From Harmothoe impar (taxonomy: Eukaryota; Annelida; Polychaeta; Phyllodocida; Polynoidae), in assembly GCA_947462335.1 (NCBI GenBank), contig OX381714.1, positions 36,801,360 through 36,865,359 of the forward strand: a DNA stretch of 64,000 nucleotides. The letters are read 5' to 3'. The position numbers and the translations under genes are program-made. Below the pieces are notes generated by a model, which made no database searches, was not told the DNA's origin, and saw only the letters and a list, made by a program, of their open reading frames with translations. Below are positions 48,051-58,782 of this stretch, in pieces. The stretch's first letter is position 1. Each line of letters begins with the position of its first letter.

Positions 48051-48924
48051 CCCTTCTAGATGAACCTGCATCTTTTTCAGTGTTCCGTTTCATAGAATCA
48101 TAACTTCTAAGATAGTTGAGAGTTGATCAGTTATTATAAATCAGAATAGATATGTCCATATTACCTTATCACCATGCTTTACTTAAAGCAAGGTTAGCCA
48201 TCACATTGTGATTTGTATTTTGTCATTTAAGATCCAAACCCATTAAAAAGAGAGTGCATATGTGTGTGTGGGCAAGTGTGGCGAGGGGGGCATTGTTGTC
48301 TCTAGCCAAGGATCTATTTTGGTAACCATGCACAATAGCTGCAATGTTGAGACTACCTTATTAAAATGGAAATGGTGAAGGCAGAAGTAAAGCTTGGAAA
48401 TAAATCTGAAATTTAAATTAAAGAAACATACACCCAAGAGGGATTGTACAAGTTCTATTTTTGTCTGTATCCTTCCTGTCATGCTTATTGCCTGCCAGGA
48501 AAATAGGTTAGATTAATCGTATGCATCCAAACAGGAAATTACTTGAAGGACACAGTCTCAGATTAAAGGTACTTATAATACAGAATATATTACTGATAAA
48601 AGGATAACGAGAACACAGGTCTACTGCCAAATAATCAACTGTTCCAAAGATGACCTTTCTTGGTCATTTCATTCTCACGAGGACTCTTTTGCAGAATATT
48701 TGTGATCTTTGATGGAAGGGCGCAATGCCCCGTTAACAATTATTGTGACCACTATCAAGACTGTAGATATGTAGTGGTCAGTCAGTTTATCTGCTCCCTA
48801 TTAAAATCTACTACCCAGCTTCATTATCATAAACTGCTGTTTAAGTTAAAGGTGACAAATTTGAAAATAGCGTAAAAATTGGCCAGTTCGTCCAAACCCA
48901 AAAATCACGGGATTTTCATAACTT
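48051..48924. other. Unannotated sequence
   Basis: No supported gene or repeat. Confidence 0.35.
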
Positions 48925-49650
48925 CTAAAAATACATGCATCTATCAATGTTGATCCAAGGGGGTGGTTTTGGGATCAGATCAATCACTTTCTTTTTCATC
49001 GTAGATATGAATAGCTCAAGGGATGAGATGTGCATGTCAGCAGCGTAAAGAGCATTCCACATGGTGACCTGTGAGTATTGTAGGCTGTGATAAATAGTCA
49101 ATTTAGACATGTTCTGTTTTAGAACAGGACCGTCCCAACATCTATAGTCTGGAAATGAACGCATCAATCCTAGATCGTTGGTAAGCTTCTGCATCACTTC
49201 TTTCTTTCATCTTCGACATAATTAGTATGGGTGGTTGTGTGGAAATATTCGGTCGCTGTTTGTACTGGTAACTTTAATGCAAATTTTAGGACCTTATTTT
49301 GAAATCTATCAAGTATAATGGTCAGTGCGTCGACATTGGTCTTGCTTATCAAGATATCACCATACTGAAGCACTTGTCACTGGTTTGGTACATATTTAAC
49401 ACAGGTGTAGTATCCAGTGAGATTAGCGTGTTGGTAGACTCTAAAGTTTTTATTTACCGATTTGATGAAGTATAAACTATTCAGTGTTTAGCGTTGGTTT
49501 AAATATAACACCAAAATGTAAGTGTATGTAGGTGCAAGTGTCACCTTTCGGTCATTTAGGCCTACAGGACAGTTCTTCCAGGTATTAGGCTAAATGCCAT
49601 GTATTTGGACATTCATAATTGGTTTGTCACTAGTGAAAACATTGAGACCA
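48925..49650 (-). pseudogene. Old LINE reverse transcriptase C-terminal fragment, second family
   Basis: In the minus orientation broken frames read LQDGLNVFTSDKPIM, then GYYTCVKYVPNQ, LDRFQNKVLKFALKLP and TEYFHT. The frame 48925-49197 then has YSQVTMWNALYAADMHISSL. The order (LQ.GLN.F, LDRFQNKVLKFAL, a late WN.L) fits the thumb and C-terminal region of a non-LTR reverse transcriptase. Stops and frame changes are frequent and the palm domain is missing. It differs from the 26.4- and 43.5-kb family. Family-level assignment is an inference from motif order. Confidence 0.55.
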
Positions 49651-50015
49651 TCTTGTAACATGAACTAGTGGATACTAAAATACCAGAATACCAGAAACCC
49701 AAATTTCTGTCCTATATCTTTCCTCCTGCACCCCATATATACACCCCATGGTGTTTACACTTGACACCCCATGACCCCCTACAAGACCTTATCAGAACTT
49801 GTGGTCCAGGTCGGCCTTCCATCAATCCCTACCCAGCCCCAACTGACACTCCCCTCTACTGACTTCTTGCCAAGACCTCGAATCCATCACCAGCCAAAAA
49901 TAGAATTTGAAGGAGGATAGGAAATCACTTTTCCTGTAATCCTCCCACTCCTCCAAGTTCTGACGTGGCGGCTGAATGTTTCAGCAAACATGAGGCCAGG
50001 TGGGTTAACATTGTG
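49651..50015. other. Unannotated sequence
   Basis: C-rich patch near 49720-49860 with a proline-rich chance frame. Nothing supported. Confidence 0.35.
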
Positions 50016-50019
50016 TTAA

Positions 50020-50243
50020 CCCTTTAAGGACGACATGTGCTATGACATTTGTTGTTTTGATGCACCAATGCAGCCACGGCGAGCGATGCAGCCCGGGCGA
50101 GCAATGCAACCCCAGCAAGTCACTCGTCGGTGCCGATGCTGCATTGGTGCATCATGCCGACCGAGTTACTGGCCAGGGCTGCATTACTGCATCATCACGA
50201 CCAAGGGCATGATGTATTAAGGTATGATAGAGTCCTTAAAGGG
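50020..50243. mobile_element. piggyBac-like MITE, intact copy (TTAA)
   Basis: Starts CCCTTTAAGGACGACATGTG and ends ..GAGTCCTTAAAGGG, with TTAA at 50016-50019 and 50244-50247. The interior has GATGCACCAATGCAGC and its inverse GCTGCATTGGTGCATC, giving a strong internal hairpin. Confidence 0.85.
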
Positions 50244-50247
50244 TTAA

Positions 50248-51334
50248 CACTGTGTTAACTAGTTAGGTTGTGGATGTATTAGTATTGGTGTTGGTATGGT
50301 ATGGCGTCATAATAGTTACCCCCCTCTCCAGAACTTTCCAACCCTCTCCCCTAAAACAAAGATGGGTTAAGACAAAAACAAGAACATCAACGAAGAAAAA
50401 AACACAGAGACAACTGGTTCTAGTAACCTTTTTTCATAAGGAAGCCAAGTCTCAAAATAACTTTAGTGGCCTTGAATCATTATTTAATTGTCTGACTTCA
50501 GGAAATAGCTTTCCAACAGAACAGTCCCTGTTTTTCCTAGTTACTGGAGGCATCAGTGACCCATCGTGATGAGCCATGAAATGGTACGGGGATCTACGGC
50601 TCATTCCTAATACCTTAACTCAAGATTTTAAAAAATCCGACTTACCTACCCTCTTTTCTGGACGTTGTTACCTGAAGCAGTGCACTATCAATTTTGGGCT
50701 TAGTAAACAAAATAATCTTACCATCAGTAGACATCTCAGTGTCCACCGTCCAAGACCCTGCCACCTATCCTACATCAATACCCTTCATCATATCTCCCTT
50801 TGTTCATCCTGTACAGAATTACTACATACTTGAATTTTCCATGCGGTACATATGACTTGAAATAAGTCTAATTGCAGGGTTTAATTTGTCCATATGACAT
50901 CAACGCAGGGAAGGCTCAAAGCAGACTTGTTTGCAAACATCTATAATCATGTCATTTCAGCACATTTAGAGGTCATTAATTCCAAAGGTGGGAGAGGTGT
51001 GGATAGCGAGGTTGTATTTCCCCTTTGGTTGAAGCACCCCCTAAGATGGCACCCTTTCATAGAGTAGCGAATGTGACTAAACGTAATTGGACGTCTGAGG
51101 CTTTCACCAACAACATTGACTCTGGGAAATCTTCCTCGCTGATTTTCTCTCTCATTACTTTACCAATGCCTAGGTGCCTCTACACCCCTCCCCCAGCCCC
51201 ATACTGCTTCAATCCCCACAGGGTCCATTCTGTAGGAACGCCCCAGACAAATCAACCCTTTAAGGAGAACCTTTACAAATTAACCCTTTTATGACCACCT
51301 TGACAGATTTACTCTTTCATTGATCAGGCAGAGC
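50248..51334. other. Unannotated sequence
   Basis: Frames of 85-99 codons at 50270-50833 and 51025-51294 show no recognisable domain, consistent start context or duplication. I do not call them. Confidence 0.35.
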
Positions 51335-51560
51335 CTTTATGCCTTTAAAGAGTGCACAGTGCTTTAAGGCTCTGTGCCCATGGTCGTTATGGTGCATGAC
51401 TGAGTAACTTGTTAGGACCGCATTCATTCATCATGCCGACTCCTCTAGAGTGTATCAATCCTATAGGGTCGGCGTGATGCGTGTAGGCAGCACAGGCCAG
51501 TTACTCGCAAGGGCTGAATTCATGCATAATGTTTGTGCTCCTTTCAGGGTTAGGCATATA
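51335..51560. mobile_element. piggyBac-like MITE, degenerate copy
   Basis: CCTTTAAAGAGTGCACAGTG at the left, then the family's CATTCATTCATCATGCCGAC and ..GGGCTGAATTCATGCATAAT motifs. It ends near 51555 (TTTCAGGGTTA). Confidence 0.5.
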
Positions 51561-51841
51561 CATTGCAAGCTAATTGGTTCATTGCCATTACTTTGCTGTG
51601 GATCTCTACCTATCAATTCGTGCATACCAGAAATGACGGCACAATACTCTTGGGAGACCCTTTCAGGTCTGAGGAGGCAGGAAAGCAGACATTGAGGGCT
51701 GGTTTTGTAAAGAAGAGTTTCAGGTTTTATAGAGACACGAATTTCAGCAAACACTGCGAAAATGTAAGCGTCTGCTGGCGCTGGTATTCTCTCCAAAACA
51801 ACACAATTACAAGGGTAGATGCCTGACTCAACCGAATGTCC

Positions 51842-51912
51842 GGAAAGTCTGACAATGCTGGACTCTATGGTGCTTTCTCTTAGGAGGAAAGTCCAGCATT
51901 GTTAGTCATTCC
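51842..51912. ncRNA. Candidate pre-miRNA-like hairpin
   Basis: GGAAAGTCTGACAATGCTGG..ACT pairs over 23 positions with AGTCCAGCATTGTTAGTCAT..TCC, with only two mismatches and one G-U. The loop is 25 nt. Total 71 nt, the length of a typical animal pre-miRNA, and pairing fades outside the stem. The arm sequences do not match a miRNA I know. A copy search and small-RNA reads would separate a miRNA from a tiny MITE. Confidence 0.42.
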
Positions 51913-52247
51913 ATGAATTTGGGCACCTAAAAGGAGAGTCCAACATGTCCTTATCTTCAATGGTATCCTTGACCTTCATATGCAAATTCAAGAAAGCGAA
52001 CTCTTATTGACTCTTTGAGGGATATCAGAATTAGGGCATGCAGAAGATATGAAACTAAGACTAATCTATCTAAACAATCAAAGCACCAATATGTAGCTTA
52101 AGATATGAACCTAAACAGAACAGGTTTCCCCCTAATTTCACCTTATGCCATGTTTTGTCACATTTTGTTACAGATAATTATCGATTGTGATATTAAGACC
52201 TAGGTCAGTCATAGATGCTGGAGATTAAGCCTAAAAAGCTCTGTAAC
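51913..52247. other. Unannotated sequence
   Basis: Nothing recognised. Confidence 0.35.
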
Positions 52248-52250
52248 TTA

Positions 52251-53571
52251 GGGAGCATTCATTATTTATGGCAGGGGGGGGGGTAGATTTTAACAAAAAC
52301 GAAATTGGCTTGTACCAGTTGTATGTATGTAATCCTGGCCTTTCAGACACTCACCATCTTCAGATTAACATACTGTGGTGTTTATATATATATCCCCTGG
52401 TGCATATACCCCCTCCTGCCGTTATACCCTCTACCAAGCTGGGGGTGCCGGTTATACAAGGGTTTTTAGAAATACTACAACAGTACAGTGAGGCCTTGTT
52501 AGTCCAATCGGGGGGGGGGGGCGGGGGGGCACTGAGGTATGTTTTGGATAACCACTGCCGCACCTCTCCCAGGAGCAGTTGCGGTAGGTTGACAGAGGTG
52601 ACCCCCCCTCCCCTGCTTTCTGGATACAGGTTTCTTGTGTTTATACAGTAATATTGGAGCACAAACATGTTTATAGTTGTTAGACAACGGCTAATTGCTA
52701 AGTTTGTCATTGTTATGTCTGGCTCTTGATGCTCAGATGGGATGAAAGCAGGTGACTTTGGTTTCACTTAGCCTGATTATAGGGGCGGTCACTTGCAACA
52801 ATTTGCTTCACTATAAAAAGGAGGGGCAGTCAGTTACTCCCTCAGCTCCCACAGTATGAGGAGTAGGGGCAGTACCGTGGCAGTGGCTGTGCCCACCCCG
52901 GGGTCTATTCTTGTAAAGTAAACTTACAATCAACTCTGCCTACCAAAAGATTTCTCAAACTACCCACACCAATTGTACAAATTACACCTCAAAATCCCAT
53001 CTTATAACCTGCACCTGAGGTCTGGTTTTAGCTATTTTAGTTGTGTAGCATACTTTAGCCTCAGCCTTGTATAACCAGAGGGGTGAGAAGCAACTTGACT
53101 TTGGCTGGGGGAGGCAAAGCCAAACTGAATGAAGTTCCAAAGGGTGCACAATGCTGGGTGTCAGCAGGGACACAATAAGATAGTTTTAAAGGGGTTTGGG
53201 TGCTATGCCCCTGAGGAAAATTTTGAAAATTTTGACATAATTTGGTGAAATATAACACAGACTTACCAAAATCCGCGACATTTCCACATACACATCCAAA
53301 TTCATGACATTTGCAGGATCACCTGATGAAGGCAACTCCAAGCCGAAACGTTGTGATCAATATGATTTAACATGGTAGATCAAAAGCCACCATTGAAATA
53401 AAGTTTTGTCGTTCTAGTTGTGTCTATTATATAATTATAATATTTGCAGGAATACCCCTGAAAAATGACCCCCCCTAAGAAGAGGTTAAAAAAAAGTGAC
53501 CCCCCTCCTTCGAATGCCCCCCCTTTTTTGCTCAGCTTACCCCCCCCCGGCCATAAATAATGAACGCTCCC
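52251..53571. mobile_element. PIF/Harbinger-like non-autonomous element, 1.3 kb
   Basis: The left end GGGAGCATTCATTATTTATG and the right end CATAAATAATGAACGCTCCC are inverted copies with one mismatch. A TTA duplication flanks the element (52248-52250 and 53572-53574). The G-run next to the left TIR and C-run modules (GACCCCCC..) near the right echo the smaller MITE family at 12962, but the TIR sequence is distinct. No transposase is found. Internal frames of 127 and 135 codons lack recognisable catalytic motifs. It encloses a retroelement-like tail with a hammerhead-like motif (53317). Confidence 0.8.
53317..53358 (+). ncRNA. Hammerhead-ribozyme-like motif, minimal type I (Penelope-like element style)
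   Basis: GATCAC is immediately followed by the core box CTGATGA (53323-53329). Then comes a short stem GGC..GCC with a bulged A, then GAAAC (53345-53349), GTT, and GTGATC, which closes stem I perfectly over 6 bp. Stem III would be only A-U and C-G, with the predicted cleavage nucleotide at the U before GTGATC. This arrangement matches the minimal hammerheads described in Penelope-like retroelements. The extra A after CTGATGA is a deviation in stem II that could weaken or abolish activity. AATAAAGTTTTGTCG follows at about 53396. Confidence 0.5.
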
Positions 53572-53574
53572 TTA

Positions 53575-53942
53575 GTTTTAAAATTGTATCATTTACCCAA
53601 ATAAAACACTTTGAGAGAAGGTCAACAAACAGCATTCCATCGGCCAGTGGCTGTCCATCTAGAGACTAGAGATCTCCATTCACCACAAACCTACAGACTG
53701 CCAGTATCCTCACCAAAAGGTGACCATTGTGGAGCTGCCACAGTTACACCATAGAAGATTCAGGAGGTGCAGGCTGGGTGAGACGCAGGGGTCAGATAGA
53801 CCCCCCAGGACCTTTCAAATGTCAGGTAGGGAATACTTTCGGCAGAATCACACCTGGCATTTGAGTAATGAGAACACTGCTACTAGCCAGCTGGGGTGAC
53901 TGGTGGATGAGAAGGAGTATAGAGTGTGCCTGGGGGAGTATG
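53575..53942. other. Unannotated sequence
   Basis: Nothing recognised beyond a short purine-rich patch. Confidence 0.35.
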
Positions 53943-54041
53943 ATGGGTGTGGGGGTAGTGGGGTAGTGTTGGAGTGGGGTGTAGGGGTAGGGGTGTAGGG
54001 GTAGGGGTGTGGGGGTAGGGGTGTGGGGAGGGGTGGGGTGA
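53943..54041. repeat. G-rich minisatellite (GGGGTGTAGGGGTA-like)
   Basis: Tandem GGGGTGTAGGGGTA and variants give more than ten runs of four or more G on the plus strand, with high G-quadruplex potential. The Pro/Thr-rich minus frame is a by-product. Confidence 0.8.
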
Positions 54042-55374
54042 CTGTAGGCAGGAGGCAGAGCTGGAATAATGGAAATAATATAGTTGTAGAGTTCGTCTTT
54101 ATGTAATTCGATTAAATAAGGACTCGAACTGCAGTTTTCATGTAGAGATGCAAGCAAAAGGGTTTATTAAGGCGTTACCCTGTACAGTAATTCTAATCCT
54201 TGATATATGTGGTTCGTTCAGAGGTATATGTTTCTTTCAGTATCTTTCAGTATAGTATAACACAGTCAGAGACCTGAGAAGGTCTGCCAGAGCAAGGGGG
54301 TGAGGACAGCTTATATACTGTCCGCCTCCGATAGGGGTGCCCCCTGGCTCTGGCTGCCCGAACTACTCTGTAGGCGTTCGATTAACTTTATAATATTAGT
54401 GCCCCTACATAGTTGTGAATAGTCTATAAGTAAAGTCGGTCCTAAATGAATAACATAAATAGTAAATAAACAGGATAAACAGTACAAGATTAAATAGGGT
54501 TATTACTATGGTGAAAGAGATATAATGAGAATATATAGTACATGTCTTCATTGAGGGAGGGGAGATGATTATGATTGACCCCGAAGGTAATGGGGTACAG
54601 TTACGGAGGTCCATAAAACATTTGAGGAGGTCCACAAATATTTTGAGGTGAAACGAACGTCAAATTTAAAGTGAAACAGCCTCCTGAAAGGATAATTATA
54701 GACTGGCAGAGGAACAGCATCAATCTATCTGTATACAATCATTCCGTTGCACTTAATCAATCAAGCAAGCAATTAGAAACCAATTAATTAACAGCTTAGT
54801 ATGAAATAGTAAATGGATGGCACATTATATTCACAGAACACCGACCTTTCTAAAGCTTCTAAAGACCGATCCTGTATCACTATTGACAGCGTCTACGATA
54901 CGATGAAAGGTAGGCATAGAAATGATCCTCAACAAGGAGTGTAATGTCATCATAATTAATTAATCGTTTCCAAAGGTCTCAGGGTTGATATGTGAGCAAC
55001 TAGTTCGAGAGTATACTCCCTGTGGGGCGCATGGATAGTTGGACTGAATTAGGAACAGAAAACCAAAATACAAGCAGTCGAGTAGAAAGGATTATCCGAG
55101 TGCCCCCGCATGCAGTATCTTTTCTGAGTAGCTCTTCAGATAAAGGTGGGACACCCTGGAGGAAAACTGTCGGTACTTAATCAAGTGGACACTGTCTTAT
55201 CTCTGCAGCAGCTCGTGAATCCCATCTCTACAACAACCATCATGCCTGACTTGCTCTAGGGGGGCCTTCTGGCTGTTTGCTATACATAGGCCTTGGCATT
55301 GAGCATATAGATGCCGAAGTAAGCAGCTTGCCTATAGTGTAATCGGCAAAAAGGGATGTTCATTGGTGATGCGT
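54042..55374. other. Unannotated sequence
   Basis: No gene supported. Mixed composition with a G-rich patch near 54290-54360. Confidence 0.35.
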
Positions 55375-55535
55375 ATTTCCCGAATTTTACTCGTGCAAAT
55401 AACAAGAAATCTTCCACAAGTAAAATAATGACGTAAATTTCCCGAGTTTCACTTGAAAATATCCTGGAAACATTTCAGAAAAATTCTGAATTTCCCTAGT
55501 TTCACTCGTTCAAAAAACAAGAAATTCCAGGGAAT
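55375..55535. repeat. Short tandem repeat, about 60-bp period
   Basis: TTTCCCGAATTTTACTCGTG, TTTCCCGAGTTTCACTTG and TTTCCCTAGTTTCACTCGTT are spaced about 60 bp apart. The first and third are also followed by CAAATAACAAGAAAT or a variant. Confidence 0.6.
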
Positions 55536-55580
55536 ATGATACAAGAATGGCACGTGTTGCGTTTGAGGTTTTATTTGTAG

Positions 55581-55872
55581 GGTAGTGTGAGTAGTATAGG
55601 GACATTGTACTCTGTGTGAGTAGTCTGAGTAGTATAGGGACATTGTAATTTGTGTCAGTTGTGTAAGTAGTCTAGGGACATTGTACTTTGTGTCAGTAGT
55701 GTAAGTAGTCTAGTGACATTGTAGTTTGTGTCAGTAGTGTAAGTAGTATAGGGACATTGTACGTTGTGTCAGTAGTGTAAGTAGTATAGGGACATTCTAG
55801 GCCTACTTTATGTCAGTACTATAGTGTAAGTAGTGTAGTGATATTGTACTTTGTGTCAGTATTATAAGTATA
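55581..55872. repeat. 38-bp minisatellite, array 1
   Basis: Unit GTGTCAGTAGTGTAAGTAGT followed by ATAGGGACATTGTA(C/G)(G/T)TT, about seven copies. The same unit forms a second array at 61.35-61.54 kb. Confidence 0.85.
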
Positions 55873-56554
55873 TTATTTTGAATTTCTTTTAAAGACAACC
55901 ATTATACCAATGGTGTCTCTTAAAGACTTAGAGCATGTACTTTAAATTTCTACGATAATATTTGATGTCCCCCAACTGTTTGAAAAGATCTAGCCATGCT
56001 CAGTTAAACTTTCTCCTGGTATCATAGACACTTAGTTCACTTTGCATACCAATAATTACATGATGTCTTAAAAATAGTATACTGTCATGAATTTGGGCAC
56101 TTAATTGTATGAGGGATTTTTACTAAGCATAATAGTATATCTGTAACATATAGCTTCAGATTAGATAAACTGGCAGTATCATTTATGTGCATTACTTATA
56201 ACTGCTGATGGAATAGCATCTCCGCGCTTAGCCTGTCTGCAGGAAGACATGATCTCCCTCTATTAAACTCAAGCACATCACAGGGGAAGCTATTAGCTTA
56301 TAATGTACTAAAAGCCCAGGCCACTTATGCATTAACTATATAACCTATTTTTCGTCTATAGGCGGTACTCGCTTTAAGTGAGCCCATTCAAATATAATGA
56401 AAGTACATTTTAGATTCTAAATGTGGCATATAATTTCAGGACACAGGCAGGTGTACCTTGACTATTATATATCCAGCTATCGTCCGTCTATACCCAATAA
56501 TCCCTCTCCATCTTAATACATACTATTTTTGTGGCCAGGCCTAGAGCGTGCAAG
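55873..56554. other. Unannotated sequence
   Basis: AT-rich, nothing recognised. Confidence 0.35.
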
Positions 56555-56860
56555 TCACCCACCGGAAGTCTGTGCGATATGCACGCGCAGGTCTTGCTAC
56601 CCCAAACGGAAGTTGACGGTCACATGGTCATTTTCTAGCCAATCAGCGGGCTTCTCCAGGACGGGCCAGGAGGGGCCGCATTCAGGGGCGATGTGGGTCA
56701 TTTCATGAGCGTTTGCTGGTCCCTAGCAGGTGGTCCCTTAATGATAAATGTCCACGGGAACCAGCGAGGGCAGCTCCCTCCTTGGGCGCCCTCTGTTGGA
56801 TTTATCAGGAGCTAGAGACTCTTAAGGAGTCGCCCAGTGTCTCAGAGAAATGGTGCGTCT
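56555..56860. promoter_or_regulatory. CpG-rich promoter-like patch with ETS sites and CCAAT box
   Basis: GC rises sharply here. ACCGGAAGT (ETS) is at 56561-56569 and a second AACGGAAGT near 56605. ATGCACGCGCAG resembles a half NRF1 site. AGCCAATCAG (NF-Y CCAAT box) is at 56637-56646. This combination is typical of TATA-less housekeeping promoters in animals. No open first exon is evident on either side; a non-coding first exon is possible. Confidence 0.45.
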
Positions 56861-57315
56861 CCTAGAATTAGAATACCGATTATGTACTAGTGGTAGCAAT
56901 CTCGTAAATTGCATCCTGAGCAAAATATAAGATGAAATTCTATCGTTGAAAAGGCCGCATATGTGCCATGTAAGGGTAACAATTTGATGCAAATAAATCT
57001 GAAAATCTAAAAACTCAGTTCTACTAGTTTCAAGCCTATAATATTCCCCGTCTTTATGATTACATTCTTGACAGTTAACATCATCTCAGTAAGGCGTAGT
57101 AAATATCTTCAGAATTAATGCATTATTCTATACATGAAAATCCGCTACCGCTTCTTGCTTGTCTGCCAAATTTCATATTTACAATGCTTGAATAGAGATG
57201 AAACTTGGACCCTCAAACACATGCCATTAGGGGAGGAAAGATAGCAGGGTTATAATGTCTATGTATCATTACAAGGAGGCATAAACCACGTAGGAGGCAG
57301 GTGCCTCTCTGTTAA
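56861..57315. other. Unannotated sequence
   Basis: Nothing recognised. Could be downstream intron if the preceding patch is a promoter. Confidence 0.3.
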
Positions 57316-57547
57316 CCCGTTAAGGGTCGCGTGCTGCTTTAATGCTTTGTGCCCCTTTTGGGTTATGATGCATGAATGCATCCCTGATGAGTAACTTCTC
57401 AGGGCTGCATTCAGGCACCATACCAATCCCGTAGGAGTGTATCAACCCCCTACATGGTCGGCATGATGCTTAAATGCAGCACTGGCGAGTTATTTTCATG
57501 CATTATGACGACCAAGGCCGTTAAATCAGGCTGCGGCCCTTAAAAGT
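57316..57547. mobile_element. piggyBac-like MITE, copy with left TTAA
   Basis: TTAA at 57312-57315 precedes CCCGTTAAGGGTCGCGTGCT. The right end is ..GCGGCCCTTAAAAG followed by TTCA. It contains the family's TATGATGCATGAATGCA and GGTCGGCATGATGC motifs. Confidence 0.75.
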
Positions 57548-57674
57548 TCAACACATGGATACATCTGCCCAAGGGACCAACTTCCTTCTCCTCTTTTTTT
57601 AAATGAAAATTGTTCTACTTTAATGAGAACACACAGGGGACGTATAGTGAGCAGTGTGGTACAATACCTATATA

Positions 57675-58037
57675 CAGGGGTAGACACTAACGCTGGCCCG
57701 GGAGCCAATGCCCCGTAATTTTGGGTGCGGGCCCGTAGTTTTCTGCAGAAATACTTTCTCATGGGCCCGGGTGGCCCACAGGGAATTTTGCTAGATGTTT
57801 GAGGGGAATATACCTAACAGGTATAAGCATGTAATATGTCATTTGAAAGAGGAAAACGAGAGCAAATGAGGCAATTTGATTTAATCTTAACAGAGATAAA
57901 TCAAGAAAATATTATGACTTTCTCTTTGAAAACAGTAAAATTTGTTCCCGGGCCCACAGCTGAAATTGCGGGCCCATAGATTTCTGGGGCTATGGGCCCG
58001 GGTGGCCTACAGCTGAAAAAGTAAGTGTCTACCCCTG
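57675..58037. mobile_element. hAT-like TIR element CAGGGGTAGACACT
   Basis: CAGGGGTAGACACT at 57675 and AGTGTCTACCCCTG at 58024-58037 are exact inverse copies. Flanked by TATATA on both sides. The subterminal GGGCCCGGGTGGCC(C/T)ACAG occurs in both halves. CAGGG-initial TIRs fit hAT-like MITEs. Non-coding. Confidence 0.8.
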
Positions 58038-58331
58038 TATATACTGGGATTATATGTAAACTAGATAGACGAAGGCTGGAATATCACAGTTAAAGGACAA
58101 CTGAAGAGAGAGGAAGAGATAACTATATGTTATCCAAGTGCAACGTATGTTTAAATATCCCAGAATATGCTAACATAGTTACTAGAGTATATGAACTGAC
58201 ATCAAATGTCAGTTATCTTCTCTTCTCAGTACGGACTATGTCGGGCACGATATCTTAACATCTCTTACACCACCCTCTTATATAACCTACACTGGGCCCC
58301 TGTACCTCTCCTTGTCTCAGTGTCCTGGTGC

Positions 58332-58774
58332 CCCGGGGGGGGTACTCAATTTTTTTTTGACACGGGTGTGCGGCTGGCCCTTTGACAACCCTTACCCTTG
58401 GTGAGGGGGATTTTGGTCAGAAGTGACCCTTGGTGAGGGGGATTTTGGTCAAAAGTGACCCTTGCTGAGGGGGATTTTGGACAAAAGTGCCTAGGTTTTA
58501 GCAATTTTCCCCGAGGAGTTGGCCTTGGTGTAAGAATTTTGGTCAAAAGTGACCCTTGTTACAAAGAATTTGGGCAAAATGTGACCCTTTTGGGGGGATT
58601 TTGTTGAAATCTCTGAAAAGTGACCCTTGGTGAGGGGGATTTTGGTGAAAATTGACCCTTGGTGAGGGGGATTTTGGTGAAAAGCAGACCCTTGGTGAGG
58701 GGGATTTTGCTCAAAAAGTGCCCTTCCCAGCCGCACACTTGTGTATACAAAATATATGAAGTGCCCCCCCCGGG
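58332..58774. mobile_element. hAT-like element with perfect 8-bp target duplication and internal minisatellite
   Basis: The TIR CCCGGGGGGGGTACT.. on the left and ..AGTGCCCCCCCCGGG on the right continue into a second inverse match (GTGTGCGGCTGG / CCAGCCGCACAC). The 8-bp duplication CCTGGTGC is at 58324-58331 and 58775-58782. An 8-bp duplication is diagnostic of hAT-type insertion. The interior (about 58395-58720) is a 32-bp tandem repeat, GACCCTTGGTGAGGGGGATT followed by TTGGTCAAAAGT, with about nine or ten units. Minus-strand frames with NPPHQG repeats come from it. Confidence 0.88.
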
Positions 58775-58782
58775 CCTGGTGC

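Noticed and set aside
53822..54157. Pro/Thr-rich 111-codon minus frame
   Set aside because: Reverse reading of the G-rich minisatellite.
55581..55872. Regularly spaced repeats considered as CRISPR
   Set aside because: Units are contiguous 38-bp tandem copies without unique spacers, and the genome is eukaryotic.
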